Source: Doryteuthis pealeii (taxonomy: Eukaryota > Mollusca > Cephalopoda > Myopsida > Loliginidae). From it: a stretch of DNA of 64,000 nt. Shown piece by piece: positions 51,521-63,370 of this stretch. Both the position numbers and the translations under genes were made by a program. Below the pieces are notes generated by a model that saw nothing but the letters and a program-made list of their open reading frames with translations, was not told the origin of the DNA and did no database searches. Position 1 is the first letter of the stretch, and every line of letters begins with the position of its first letter. Where the stretch lies: the NCBI GenBank assembly GCA_023376005.1, contig CM042150.1, forward strand, positions 72,963,578 to 73,027,577, given 5' to 3'.

Positions 51521-53520
51521 CTTGTCAACTAAAAAAAAAATAAAGAAGGATCATGGAAAAGAAAGGTTCTGGGGTCTTTAACCAAACATATTTGAATAAT
51601 AACTTGCAGCCCAAATATACTATATATAGATATATACTTCATTCCTTACAGTCATCAATAGTAAGTACATTTTATTTTTTCAGCACTTTCTTTCATTTAT
51701 GTTTGTTAAATATATATTGTCATCTATCTATATAAGAAGCATATGTGGAACCCACAGTTCAATATGTATTTTGGACTATATTTATATATGTATACATTAT
51801 GCATGTATTTTGAGATATGTATAAATTGATAATCTGATACATTGAAAAAATCATTGGATGCATATTTCTGTGACATACACACATGTGTATTTATAAATGA
51901 TAAAGTTTTCATCTTTTTAATTGAATTTGTTACATATATTTCTCCAAAATGTCATATTTTACTCAGTATATTCACTTATCATTAGAAATGTAAGTTTTAA
52001 AGCTACATTTGCTATAAAATTGACCAGACATTTTCACAAGCTTATTACTGAATTATATTTACTTGGTAAAGAAAACTCTTTAAATATACTAAATCAGAAA
52101 TAGTAAAACACTTTTGACTTACACATTTTTTAGTTAGGTTAAATTTAAAGTATTCTCCAGAATTTTCTTACTTATATATCTGTGTCATACGCACATGTAT
52201 GCTTGTATAAATGATAAAGTTTTTAATTTTTAAGTTGAATTTGTTACAGATATTTCTCCATTATGTTAATTGCTTGTTTTAGATTTAGATGTTTAATTGC
52301 ATGACTTTTGTTTCAAACTTTAATTTGATGAAAAGAAAAAATAGAATATGATGATGAAAAGTTGTTTGATAAAATGTCATTCAATAAAAAATTGTGCTAT
52401 AAATTGATGAGGTTGGAAATCTTTATAAATTTGATAAGCAAAATAAAGATATGAACTGAATACAACAAAATGATCCCACTTTACAACATGTGTATTATTT
52501 TTTTTAGATCAAATACAGAAAACAACAATATTTTCTATACCATTGACCTATTTGAAAGTATATGGTTTGTTCAAGAACTAAAATTAACGGACTAATAAAA
52601 TATGTGTACTGTGTGCAATTATGGAATCTATCTAGAAATTAACCTCTACTCTCTCATTCTTCCATTTAAATCAAAGAATCACACTTGAATTCCAAGAACA
52701 ATGGACATCTAATAACACACAAGAAGAAACAAAAAAAGATGAATTTAAGACCTGGATCAGCAATAGGGGTAGAAAACTTTTGGAATTGACAAAATAAATA
52801 CAAATAAAATTCATATGATATATACATTGCATACCTGTATATATTACCTTTTAACAGCCTAAACTCCTTTTACTAAAATTTGCACATTCCCAATATACAG
52901 ATAATATTAAAAGAAATAGAATGTACATAATGTAATACCTCTTGCTATATATATATTATTGCTATATGTATGGCTAAGTGAGGGACTATTTAATGTGAAT
53001 TATTAAAAGTATTCTCTCAGAAAATTTGACATTTTTCATTTCAGATTTTATGTTTCAAAACTTTAAAGAACAATGATATAGATATTTAGCATCATTTATA
53101 CATAAAGGATTAGTTTGAAAAATATATCTAATCAAAAAATGTACATAAAAACTGTAAGCAAAAACAAATTATGAAATAATAATGGTAACTACTTCAATTA
53201 TTGTACAATTTTGCAAATAAAATTCATAATTTAAATTGACTTTTCATACCAATTTTGCTATCAAACGATCAAGAATCATATCACTGAAAAAATGTACTTG
53301 TTTTCAAGAGCAACAATCTAAGTAATTTACATCAATTTTATTATTTTTAAAACTTTTAGTCCAACATATATTAAGAGAAGGAACCTATCAGATTGACTTC
53401 AAATAACTTTGATACACATTGATTTATAAGTGGAAGTCTGAGGGCTATAACAAGGAATTAGTGATTCAGAATTCAAGACTTTGCATTTATTTTGTCCTAT
53501 AGAAACAATCCCAAAATTCT
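51521..53520. other. AT-rich non-coding, nothing recognised
   Basis: No supported feature. TGTGACATACACACATGTGT-like and CTGTGTCATACGCACATGT-like blocks at about 51870 and 52180 share flanking sequence (ATAAATGATAAAGTTTT...TTGAATTTGTTACA.ATATTTCTCCA), indicating a local duplication about 310 bases apart. Confidence 0.55.
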
Positions 53521-53535
53521 GTCTGTCTGTCTGTC

Positions 53536-53592
<57 letters not shown>
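53521..53592. repeat. Compound (TGTC)n(TC)n microsatellite
   Basis: Four TGTC units, then about 50 bases of pure TC. Confidence 0.95.
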
Positions 53593-53647
53593 ATCTATTA
53601 TAACCTAAATTGTCTTGTTAATTTATTATTTCTTGTATTCTATTTAC

Positions 53648-53850
53648 ATTTCTTTGACAATACATTGAATGACTCAGTTTATATCTGCCTCTCACTTTCA
53701 GAAAAAAAAAAAGAGTAATAATCTTTATAGTTTTTTGAGTCTTGTTTTAGGATTATGCTTCCTAAATGGTATATCTTCTGAATTAAATTCCAAAAAGGAA
53801 AGTATTTCTTGCCAAAAAAGAAATAAAAATGTTTTTAAAAAATGTACACA
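53648..53850 (+). repeat. Unnamed dispersed repeat R2, copy 2
   Basis: Partner of 6349-6570, with the same ordered blocks (GACAATACATTGAATGACTC, CTCTCACTTTCAGAA, AGGATTATGCTTCCTAAA, CCAAAAAAGAAATAAAAA). Confidence 0.65.
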
Positions 53851-54789
53851 TTTTTAGGCAGCAGATGATAAACAAGTCTTATCAGTCAGCTTATTGAAAG
53901 AGTTATTGCTCCTTAGAGCTTATAATGCTAGAAACTTCCTTGCTAAAAATATCATCAAATGGAAAACAATGCACAAAAAAAAAAAATTATAAAAATCATA
54001 AAGTATTTTGACCAATACTTTTTCACCATTTCACTCATATTCTTTCGTTTAGTGTTGTTACAGTTAAATAACAAAACCTCAGTTTGTTAATATTAGTGAA
54101 AGAATTAAACAACAATTGTCAATTTGAAAAATATCTCTAAAAAAAATTAATGTTAATATATTTTCTTTTCATATTGACCACACTCCTAAAAATCTAAGCA
54201 AACAAACAAAACAAAAATTTGCCTTCAGAAGAAAAATATTTACTTTATTATTCACATTTTTAAATTCCCCAAAATTAAGGCTTCTGTTACAAAAACTAGA
54301 CAGTTTGTTTTAAAAAAGGTAAACAATATATTTCCCCAATCAATTATCTGTTTAAAAATGTATAAACTATTCTGTTATTTCATTAATAAAAAAAAAACTT
54401 GATTCAATTAAAGGGTGATTAATACCTGAAAAACAAAACAAAAACATGTTGCCTCCAGAATTTTGATTGGAAACTTTTTTTAAAAAGAAACTTCATCTTT
54501 TATTACTTATGTATAAGATTTTTTAATTAAAATTTGGCAGCTGATTTTTTGTGAATTTAAAAAAATGTGCACTTTTTTGATGTCGACAAAAGTGTGCATT
54601 TTTGTTTATGCCTTTTCATGTTTTACAGACATTAAAGATAAGAGAGAATAAACATTCATATAAATACATTTTATCCAAAAAATACAAAAGAGTTGAATGA
54701 AAAGAATTAATAGATTAAAGCCATAAAGTTTCTGTTATGCAGTATATTTCACAAATGACTATTCTAGTAATATCATCTAATAAGACCAG
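53851..54789. other. AT-rich non-coding, nothing recognised
   Basis: No supported feature. Confidence 0.55.
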
Positions 54790-55320
54790 CACTCTGTTTC
54801 TTTTGCATGCCAGCAACAACAATGGTTGTACCATTGATGTTTTAGGATTCATTTAGTACAGACACCATCAGATGGCTCACTTCTAGCATCCTTGTTGGTT
54901 ACAACCATTGATAACCTACCAGGTAGCAATGGCAAGTTTACCCTTTTGACTTAGTTAATGACAATCCTACAATTAAATCTAGTCTAATAGTAGACCAATG
55001 GAATGTCACCTTCCCAGCCAATTTAAATTTGTCAGAAAACAAATCACTGATGTTTGACCAATGTCATTCTGATAACATAATTCCATGCTAAGGTAGAATT
55101 TTATCCAATAAATCTGTGACACTCCCATGTACCATTTAGTGTTGGATTTGAAAATTCAGAAAGAATGTATGGTAGGAGTATGACACTGTCTTATTGTTGT
55201 GTAAGGTATGTTAGAAATAGAGTTTGGATGGCATATGGACTTAGGACCTATAAATGTGCTTTGCACAAGCAGAACTCTCAGCACAGTTAACATCAAAATT
55301 GATGGACAGGCAAAGAAAAT
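54790..55320. other. Higher-complexity segment, possibly transposon-derived
   Basis: About 530 bases are clearly less AT-rich than the flanks. The last part (about 55140-55300) contains TATAAA at 55249-55254 followed by CAAGCAGAACTCTCAGCACA, which looks like an LTR-type promoter region, but no second LTR, AATAAA at the right distance, or coding motif was found. It is left unclassified. Confidence 0.3.
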
Positions 55321-55647
55321 TTTATTTTGAATACAAATGAGATAAAGTGTATTAAATAAAAAGGAACTGGGTGAGTTTTTACATAAATAGATTTACACAA
55401 ATGCTTATGTCTTTTTCAAAATAATAAATCTAAGTGGCAGCAATTTCTCAGTATAAACAAAAGTCATATGATATAGCAAACAACATTTTTAGTTATTTTT
55501 TTATCTCCTGCTTAAAGTTATTTCACTTATCCAGTTTTAGTTTCACTAGAATGGATCAACAATATCTATCTATACAGACCTTTACTCCAAAGTTTAACTT
55601 ATGTATTCATGTAAAGACTATGACTTCACTATATTATTCATATTATC

Positions 55648-55650
<3 letters not shown>

Positions 55651-55700
<50 letters not shown>
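55651..55700. repeat. (AT)n microsatellite
   Basis: About 50 bases of pure AT. Confidence 0.95.
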
Positions 55701-55703
<3 letters not shown>

Positions 55704-55894
55704 GACGGGTTACCAGCTAAGTTGGTATTAGGATGATTCTAAGTTGGCCCTTTCTTTCAACGGTAGAATGTTAGAGTTGTTCAGGTGCATTTGAGAGCTT
55801 GATGTTCAATATTATTGAACAGAACACTATAATTGGTAAAGAAAAAAAAATTAAAAAATTGGCCATTTTGTGCAAAATGACTGATTTTTAAGTT

Positions 55895-55897
<3 letters not shown>

Positions 55898-55958
<61 letters not shown>

Positions 55959-55980
55959 TATCATATCATATCATATCATA
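55898..55980. repeat. (AT)n followed by (ATCAT)5
   Basis: About 58 bases of AT, then five pentanucleotide units (CATAT, 55957-55980), apparently seeded from the AT array by a single change. Confidence 0.95.
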
Positions 55981-56029
55981 AGCAATACTGTTCAGCAATA
56001 TTTTTTGGTGGATACAAGCTATTTTCAGG

Positions 56030-56310
56030 TGTTATTTTAAATTGGACCTCAACACCACTTAAAGTTGCTTGCAAAATTCAAGAAGTGGAAGGTAATGAAA
56101 CAGTAAGTAATTATAATGTAGAAAATTGGTTTAAACACTTTAAATGTGGTGGTAGGTGGTATGTTCTTTGAAATAAAACCCACAAGTGGATCACTATCAG
56201 ATGTTGATTATGATATTTTAAAATGCAAAGTAGAAGAGAATCCTTCACCTACACTTGAAAACTTTTACAATATCTATGATCATCAAAAGAAACCATATGT
56301 AAACTTAAAA
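56030..56310 (+). mobile_element. Mariner-type transposase N-terminal fragment, copy 3
   Basis: The translation shows KVACKIQEVEGNETVSNYNV then ENWFKHFKCGG (about 56064-56155), matching the second helix-turn-helix of mariner transposases, whose usual form is WF.KF.SGDF. After a frame change follows FFEIKPTSGSLSDVDYDILK and CKVEENPSPTLENF (56164-56265), matching the linker and start of the next DNA-binding helix. This block is well conserved and the 78-codon frame at 56146-56382 is open. The catalytic domain is absent; an A-rich (AAACAAAC) stretch begins at about 56315. A possible left terminal repeat (TATTAGGATGATTCTAAGTT) lies at about 55726. The copy is dead. Confidence 0.75.
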
Positions 56311-56579
56311 ACAAACAAACAAAAAAAACAAAAAATAACCAAGAGTTCTGAAAAGATTCCCTATAAACCATCAGTTGATTAAAAAAATAAAATTCTTTTG
56401 ATATATCTTAATATTTTCTCATATACAGATAGATATAATGATAAATGTCAAATTGTTGGAAACGTTATAAGTTTGTTTTTATTCTTTAAAGTAAGGTAAT
56501 TTATTTTTCTTTTATTTATACTCTACTCTTTTTTTTATAATTCTGTAGAAAAGCAACTGTTGAAATTTCCATATATTGC

Positions 56580-56825
56580 ATTACAGCAATTTTTTTCTGT
56601 TATAAAATTTAGAGCTTTAGGGATTTTAATCATTGTATGTGTGTTACTACAGACTAATTTCCTCATCAATGTTGTTTTCCTCAGTTGTCTACTCTTCAGT
56701 TTATCTCAGATGTTCATTGAATATTAGGGAAAAAAACCCAACAAAGATGAGGAAATTAGTCTGGACCAACCATATACAATGATTAAAACACCTCATCTAG
56801 CAAAAGCCAGAATAAAAATTGTAGT
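56580..56825. mobile_element. Palindromic foldback element, about 245 bp
   Basis: AGACTAATTTCCTCATC at 56651 and its complement GATGAGGAAATTAGTCT ending at 56762 are exact inverted copies. The match extends outward (TTTTAATCATTGTAT at about 56625 against ATACAATGATTAAAA at about 56774) and, more weakly, further out (CAATTTTTTTCTG against CAGAATAAAAATTG). The loop is about 65 bases. It shares its core with 26292-26575, 24259-24290 and 40454-40485. No coding capacity. Confidence 0.8.
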
Positions 56826-57624
56826 GATTTTGATTTCATTTTTAATAATATATGGGAATGTCAGTGTGTCACATTTTTTCAACTTTACTCCTAGAAGCCT
56901 AGCAAACATATACCATTTTGGAATCAGGCCAACTCCATGAGCAAAATAAAAATATTCTAGTGTGAATCCAGACCGTTAATCCTAAAATTTTGGATTCCCA
57001 TGTTTTAATTACTGCAATTGTTTTTGGCATTTTTTTAACATGATTTTTTGTGACAAATTTTTTTGCCCAATAATTTTCATAACTTGGAAATAAATTTAGG
57101 AATAATCAAAATTAATTCCAAAATCTAGCGAAAGTCACCAATAAAATGGAAATAATTGTTTGTATGTAAAGTACATCAAATTGTCTTCAAATTAAATGGC
57201 AGCAGAATAATTATTATTGAATTTTTAAAAGGTAAGCTTAAATATTACTGTAATACTTAAATGCAGTTTAATAAAAAGGGCCAACCAAGAGCTCTCCATT
57301 GGAGCTAGCTTGATTGCCATCTGATAGGGCTGCTTTTAAGCTAGTTATTTTTTTTTTTAAGTGAGGCAAAACTTGTTATTCTATATAGAATATATAAAAT
57401 TTGATTCTTTATCTGTTCCATATTGAAATTATACTGTTTTTTTTTTTTTTACTAAAAAATGTAAAGATCAAACATTTTTAGTATGAAATTCTTTTGGGGA
57501 TAATTTAAAAAAAATTATGTTCACTTTAAATAAAATTATTAAAATCTAGAATTTGTAATCTTTTTAAAATTAATATTTACTTGCTTAAAGATCACATATA
57601 GTAGCTATTAAGCTTAAAGTCAAG
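56826..57624. other. AT-rich non-coding, nothing recognised
   Basis: A small GC-richer patch at 57278-57340 could not be assigned. Confidence 0.5.
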
Positions 57625-57950
57625 TCAAATCCTATTTGTAGAATTTATATTATGATTAATTGCAGATGAATAGATAAGTTCTCTATAACCATTTAAAAAT
57701 TATCTCCCTTGAGAAATTATAAGGATCAGGACAAGCATGAATGTTATTATTATTAAGTTGGAGTGGAAATTATTTTGTATTCCAAGTTAAAATATTTTAA
57801 CACAATTGTGCTAACAAAAATCTTGCTATAAAAAAAGTTGCATTTTTCCCTGTGTAACATACAAAATTATGATCATTATAATATAGATGGTAAAATTCAC
57901 TGAACTTTTAGGTACCATATCCTGGCTTTTACAAAAATGAAAATCACCAC
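57625..57950 (+). repeat. Unnamed dispersed repeat R6, copy 2
   Basis: Partner of 34690-35040, with the same ordered blocks, including ATCTCCCTTGAGAAAT and TAACATACAAAATTATGATC before ATTATAATATAGAT. Confidence 0.6.
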
Positions 57951-59570
57951 TGGAATTCTATGGATGAAATTAAGGAAAATGTTATAAAGCTGCTGATGTT
58001 GATCCTCAACAACTTTGAAGATTATTTAAAAAAATGTAAAGGATACTGGCATAAGTGTTGAGAGGTTTCACAGTACTTTAAAAAGTGCCATTACCATAAG
58101 TTAGTTTTTATTAATATTGAATGGCCGGAAACGTTCTGAATAGAACTGGTGTCTATTCTAAAATAAATTTTTGCTTGGTGTATTTTGAATGAAGATATAA
58201 AAGCTTATAACTATTAGTTACCAACTAGTAGACAAAGAAAAATGATTTTATTGCAAAGAAAAGTGAATACAAGTCATTTGGCAAACTAGAATTTGAGAAC
58301 AAGTAACAAGTGATGAAAGGACAATAAAATAATTGATTCTATTGAGAAAAACCAATGTACACTAACAAAAGCATTTATTTAGAATATGGCATTCTTTTTT
58401 TTCATTTTTATAAATTTTTATAAATGAAGATTGTCAAGCAACATTTACTGTTTTTTCCTTTGTAATATTTTTAAACAAATTTCTAGAACAGTAAAGATGG
58501 GAACTTATGTGGAAAAAACTTTTAAAGAATTCATATGAAAATAACAGATAAAAAATGTTAAATAACAAAATGACAATTTACATTTCATAAGTATTTAAAA
58601 CTAAAAAAATCTAATGTAATGAACTGAATTCATCAACACATATCATTAGATATCTCTGATTTGAATAGATTTATACCTAGTGAATTAAAATCAAGTGGAC
58701 CAAATATTAAACTCTTAAAGATGTACAAGGTAAAATAAGAACAATAAATTTTGATGAAAACTTTAAGAAGTCTCATTAACATACCAAAAATTGAACTTTT
58801 TCTTTTTATTCTCAACACAATATTTCATCAGCCAATTAGATTCTTTAGGTGCATAAGTCAGGTGAGTAAATGGGGATTTTTATTTTTATTTTTTTGCTAA
58901 GCACATTGGGTGTCAGAGAATCTCCTTGGGTATAATTGGAAATTACCCAAATATTTGATGGATCTAATGCTGCTGGAATGGATTGGTCTAATTGATATAT
59001 TAATGACAATGACAGTTTCTTATTTTCATGAATTCTATTTCTTTTCCTCACAGATTATCCATCTGAAAAGGATTTAAGAATGAATCAACTGAAACATTGT
59101 GTTCACAACATCAAGAATGCAAAAAAGAAATTCAATTGTCTGAACAAATTCTGCTAAGTAAATCTTGAATTAGCATTTTGGAAAATCTTCAAATAGTCTG
59201 ACAGCTTTTGTTGAACTTTACCCTGCTGCTAACTTAAAATGGAAAAATAAACAACATTTTCTTGAAATGTGTAGATTGAGCATAAAATAATTGCTGAAAT
59301 AAATGTAGTTCCAAAGTTTTTTTTAAAGATCAATAGGCTGAACAATACTCGCAGTGATAATGAATAATTTCAAACTTACTAAAGGCAAAGCAAGATTTTT
59401 TTTTTTTTTAAATAAGGATATGTAATTGTGAATAATTATCATTGATTCAATGAAAGTTTAACAGGATAAACTTATTTAAACATAAGATACAAAAAATCAT
59501 GCAACCAGGTCAAAATTTTATGTTAATTTTGATAAATAAGATTCCATAATTATTCATTGGTAAATAAAAT
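57951..59570. other. AT-rich non-coding, nothing recognised
   Basis: No supported feature. Confidence 0.55.
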
Positions 59571-59762
59571 GGGTCTATCCTCTTTTCACTAGTGCTAGAC
59601 CAAGGAGATTGTTTCTGCGTCTGAGGTGGAGCACCACACCTATCATCAGCTCCTTACTTTACTGCACAGATCCCTGTGATGCTGAGTTGGCGAGGGCTGG
59701 TATTGAACCAGGAACCTTGTGGTTTCTAGCCGAATGTTCTACCGACTGAGCTAACCTGGCCC
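59571..59762 (-). mobile_element. tRNA-derived SINE family S1, copy C, intact head
   Basis: The minus strand starts GGGCCAGGTTAGCTCAGTCG and contains a perfect polymerase III A box (TAGCTCAGTCGG; plus positions 59742-59753) and a perfect B box (GGTTCAATACC; 59699-59709), spaced as in a tRNA gene. The presumed anticodon loop reads CTAGAAA (AGA, Ser-like), but the anticodon stem pairs poorly and there is no long variable arm, so it is a retroposed tRNA relative and not a tRNA gene. The body follows (CTCCACCTCAGACGCAG ... TGAAAAGAGGATAGACCC). The tail end is truncated compared with copies A and B. With both boxes intact it could still be transcribed. Confidence 0.9.
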
Positions 59763-62700
59763 TTAAATCAATAATATTGGGCATGTATTTATTAAAACTT
59801 GTTTTTAAAAAAATGGTAGACCGTTAAATGTTGCATACTTACTTTCTCAGTATATATATAATACAGTGTTATCCTCTATTTTATGTATTAATGATCTTGA
59901 CAATTTTCTCCATTATATATAGATAAGTTGAGATGGAAAAGATACAAAGACTATTAATTAATTTATTAGATAAGCAGAATATGTACAGTATATTGCTAAT
60001 TAAACCATTTTTATATCTAATTTGCATTTAGAATGCTGTATGATTTAAAAACAAAACAAAACAAAAAAACATTAGACACTGAATGAACTACTATTTTGGT
60101 GAATATACTGATGAATTTAAAAGGAAGTCTCCAAATCAGTTTTGCCAATTAGAATTGACAATTTTATAGCCAATTACTTTTATACATTTGAAATTATTTG
60201 ATATTTGCAATGTTGCTTTGCAGATCATTACTAGTGAAATGAGATCATTAGATGCCTCATATTTGTGGCTTTATGACACACTTAAATTAAACTTAGTAAA
60301 TACATTTGTATCCAAACTAGAACATACTATAAACATTAGATTTTAAATGGATCCCAACAGTCCCATTTTTTAATGAAAGTTTTTTTTTTAAGGAATTTCT
60401 ATTTACATTTAAAATAAACTTCTATTGTATAATTTTTATTATAATGATAATTTCTCTATAATTGGACATATGCAATGGCTTGGATATGTGTAAGGTTCAG
60501 TCAGGGTAAATAATATTTTTTCCAACTTTATTAAAAAATGAGTATATATTACTTTTGAATTGGACAAAGAAAACTGATCTTTATATTTTAATCATTCTTG
60601 TCCCAAAGTTGATATGTCTGTTAATAAATATCTGAAAGTTTAGATCAACTATAAAAACAAGGTGCAACTAACTGGAACATTCATCAAACAGGATCTGGGG
60701 GAGAAGCTTACACTTCAAACATATAAAAATACAAAACCACCCCCAAAACAGTTATTGCTTTAAAATAACCATCAACTTGAGAAAGTTTATAAACCAATAG
60801 AAAAAATTGACCAATGATATGAAATCCAAAAATGGCAGTCAATTTTGCAGCATTAAATACCAGAAATAATGAAATAAATAAAAATAGTAATTAAACTTGA
60901 AATCTGAATGAACCATTCTAATAGTTATCAATGTATCCTAAAAGTTATATTTGTTTAAAATCTTAAAAAATAGTTTTAGCAATCATATGCCCAAATTTTC
61001 CCCATACACATGTACAGGGTCATTCATAAAGGATATAACCCTAAGGGTGAGACATGTAAAGTTCTATACACTTAAGATGAATAATTACAAAAGCAAATTA
61101 ATTTCTTTACAACTTAAATGTATGTTGAAAACATTCTTATTGTAAATCTGAGTTTTTAAAAACCTTCTTTTCTTATTTCATGTGCAAATAGGCTAAAGAA
61201 AAGTAAGACCAATTAGTGATGAACATTAAGCTAAATGAATAAGAATAAATAATTGTATAAACAACAATGGAAACATTTAAAAAGAATGCTAATTACATGT
61301 ACTCATAAAATATATTAAAAAAAACAATTTCAATTATCTCTGCTTTGGCCTTATATATTCACTTAGCAATTTTCTTAATTTTAAAACAGTGTAATTAAAA
61401 TGACTAATTTAAAGGACTAAGGAACATACTGAAATAGTTCCAAGCCCGGAAGAAAGCTTAAGATTTCCTGAAAAGATTCTAATTAAATGATCAGAATAAG
61501 AAAGACACCTTACGGCCATTGAGTGTGTGGAAGAACTAACTCTAATTGGTTGTTCAGATAATGCGCTTATTTTTTCAAACTTTTTTTTTTATTGTCAGTT
61601 AAGACAAAAAAAGAAAAAGAAGTTTGTTCCATGAAACATTTGTTTCTTTTTACTTGATTAGCTGTAAAAAAACAAAAAAAAAAACATCAAGTAAAAGAAG
61701 GGGGAAAAAAAAAGAAAACTTTTGTGTCCTGAACCCTAAAGACTTCATTTTACTCCTATTCCTCAAATTATTTTTTTTTTGTTTTCTTCTTTTCTTGGGA
61801 AACTTATCATTTGAAAGTTGATTGTCCTTAATCTCTAAGTGGATGTTGTGTAAATCTTCTGGAGAAAGGGAAAAAAAAGTCATTTTACCTTCAAGAATGA
61901 TGAAGAAACTTAAAGAACAGACAAAAACAAAGGAATTGTCTGTCTAAATAAAAGACTCTATGCCTACATCCCATCTAGCTATGTACTCTAAGTATGTCAT
62001 TTTTCTGAGTTTACAATTGCCTGTGACAAACAAAATTGTAATTACTTAAAGAAATGCATAGAAAACACAAACCTTGTGATTCATAGCTGAAGGACAGTCA
62101 AGGATAAAGCTAAGTTGTAGGAAAAGAAACATTATGTAACTTACAAGTTAATAAAAAAAAACTTATTCTTCTTGCAATTAGTGAAGATTAATGTAAGCAT
62201 GCAAACCAGAAATTTACTGAAAACCTGAAAATATTTCTCACAGCCAAAATGCATAAAAGATTAATGCATGTGTCATTTGATGAAAAAGAATTGATTTTAT
62301 GTCTATTGGAAAATAAAGGCGATTAAACACTATGCACATGAGGCTTGATATAAACACCAATTTCTTTTCTTTTTTTGTTAAGGAAATCTGAAAGCTGATG
62401 AAGAACAAGGAAGCAGAAGAAAAAGTTGGAAATAATTCTTCTTAATGTAGAAAAGTTAATGAAACTTAAAAAAAAAAATGGTTATTCATTCTTTGCAAGC
62501 AATCTTTTCAAGAAGAAAACTTAAGAAAGAAAAGAGTTTGCAATCTCAAAAGTTTTTCAATAGAACATATTGTAGCAAATAATATGAATGACCATTCCAA
62601 AGAGTTAAGGTGATTTCATAACAAATTTGTATGATGATACAGAATTAGAATGTATATTAGATATAAATGAAAATAAGACCATATTTTCCAAGGAATTTGG

Positions 62701-62886
62701 AAAAAATATAACCAGTCACATTGAAAAAAAATCAAGTTTTAGAAATTATTTTATAAAGAAAAATTTGTTAATTTAGAAAAGAGTTTAAAAATATATTTTC
62801 AGTTTAAATATGACTGATATTAATATGCACATTTCTGTATTTCTACATGTTTGTAGATGTAGTTACATCAAAAATTAAATTTTAAC

Positions 62887-62888
<2 letters not shown>
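59763..62888. other. AT-rich non-coding, nothing recognised
   Basis: The first bases (AAATCAATAATATTGGGCAT, then GTATTTATTAAAA) match 14897-14931. The rest shows A- and T-runs but no exon, RNA or repeat family that I can support. Confidence 0.55.

Positions 62889-62940
<52 letters not shown>
62889..62940. repeat. (TA)n microsatellite
   Basis: About 51 bases of pure TA. Confidence 0.95.
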
Positions 62941-62942
<2 letters not shown>

Positions 62943-63089
62943 AAAACTGTCTTTTTAAAGATAATAATCTGTGCAAAGATTGGTGTTTTTATATTTTTTA
63001 TAATTTCAAAAATAATGATAAAAAAAAATCTTGATGCAAATTTGCTTGATGTTCAAGTAAAATCATTTAGAGTTGCAGAAAATATTTGA

Positions 63090-63370
63090 TAGTTGGAATG
63101 GCGTGGAAAATGCAATCAGTTAACGAAGTTGAAATTCTGAGTGAAAAAATTTGTGTTCACTTTTGGCCTTGAAAAAGGCATGAAACTATGGGTAAATGGT
63201 AGGGTATTTGGTGCTTTTTAAAATGCATCTTGCAGAGGTCAGAGATTATTCCATCCTACTGTTACCATGTAAACCCAGTAGAATCTGTTGCATGTAACTT
63301 GGTGATAAGATAAGCACTGCCAAGTAATACCATTTACCTGAGAAATTCCATGAAAGGATTTTTTGGTGAG
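63090..63370 (+). repeat. SINE-like dispersed repeat R4, copy 2
   Basis: Partner of 26750-27100. Ordered shared blocks are TTCACTTTTGGCCTTGAAAA, AAACTATGGGTAAATGG, TATTTGGTG, ATGTAA.CC.AGTA, GTTGCATGTAACTTGG and ACCTGAGA. Degenerate; no intact promoter boxes. Confidence 0.5.

Noticed and set aside
59671..59762. Genuine tRNA gene on the minus strand
   Set aside because: The A and B boxes are perfect, but the anticodon stem pairs poorly, the sequence runs straight into a SINE body, and two other copies share that body.
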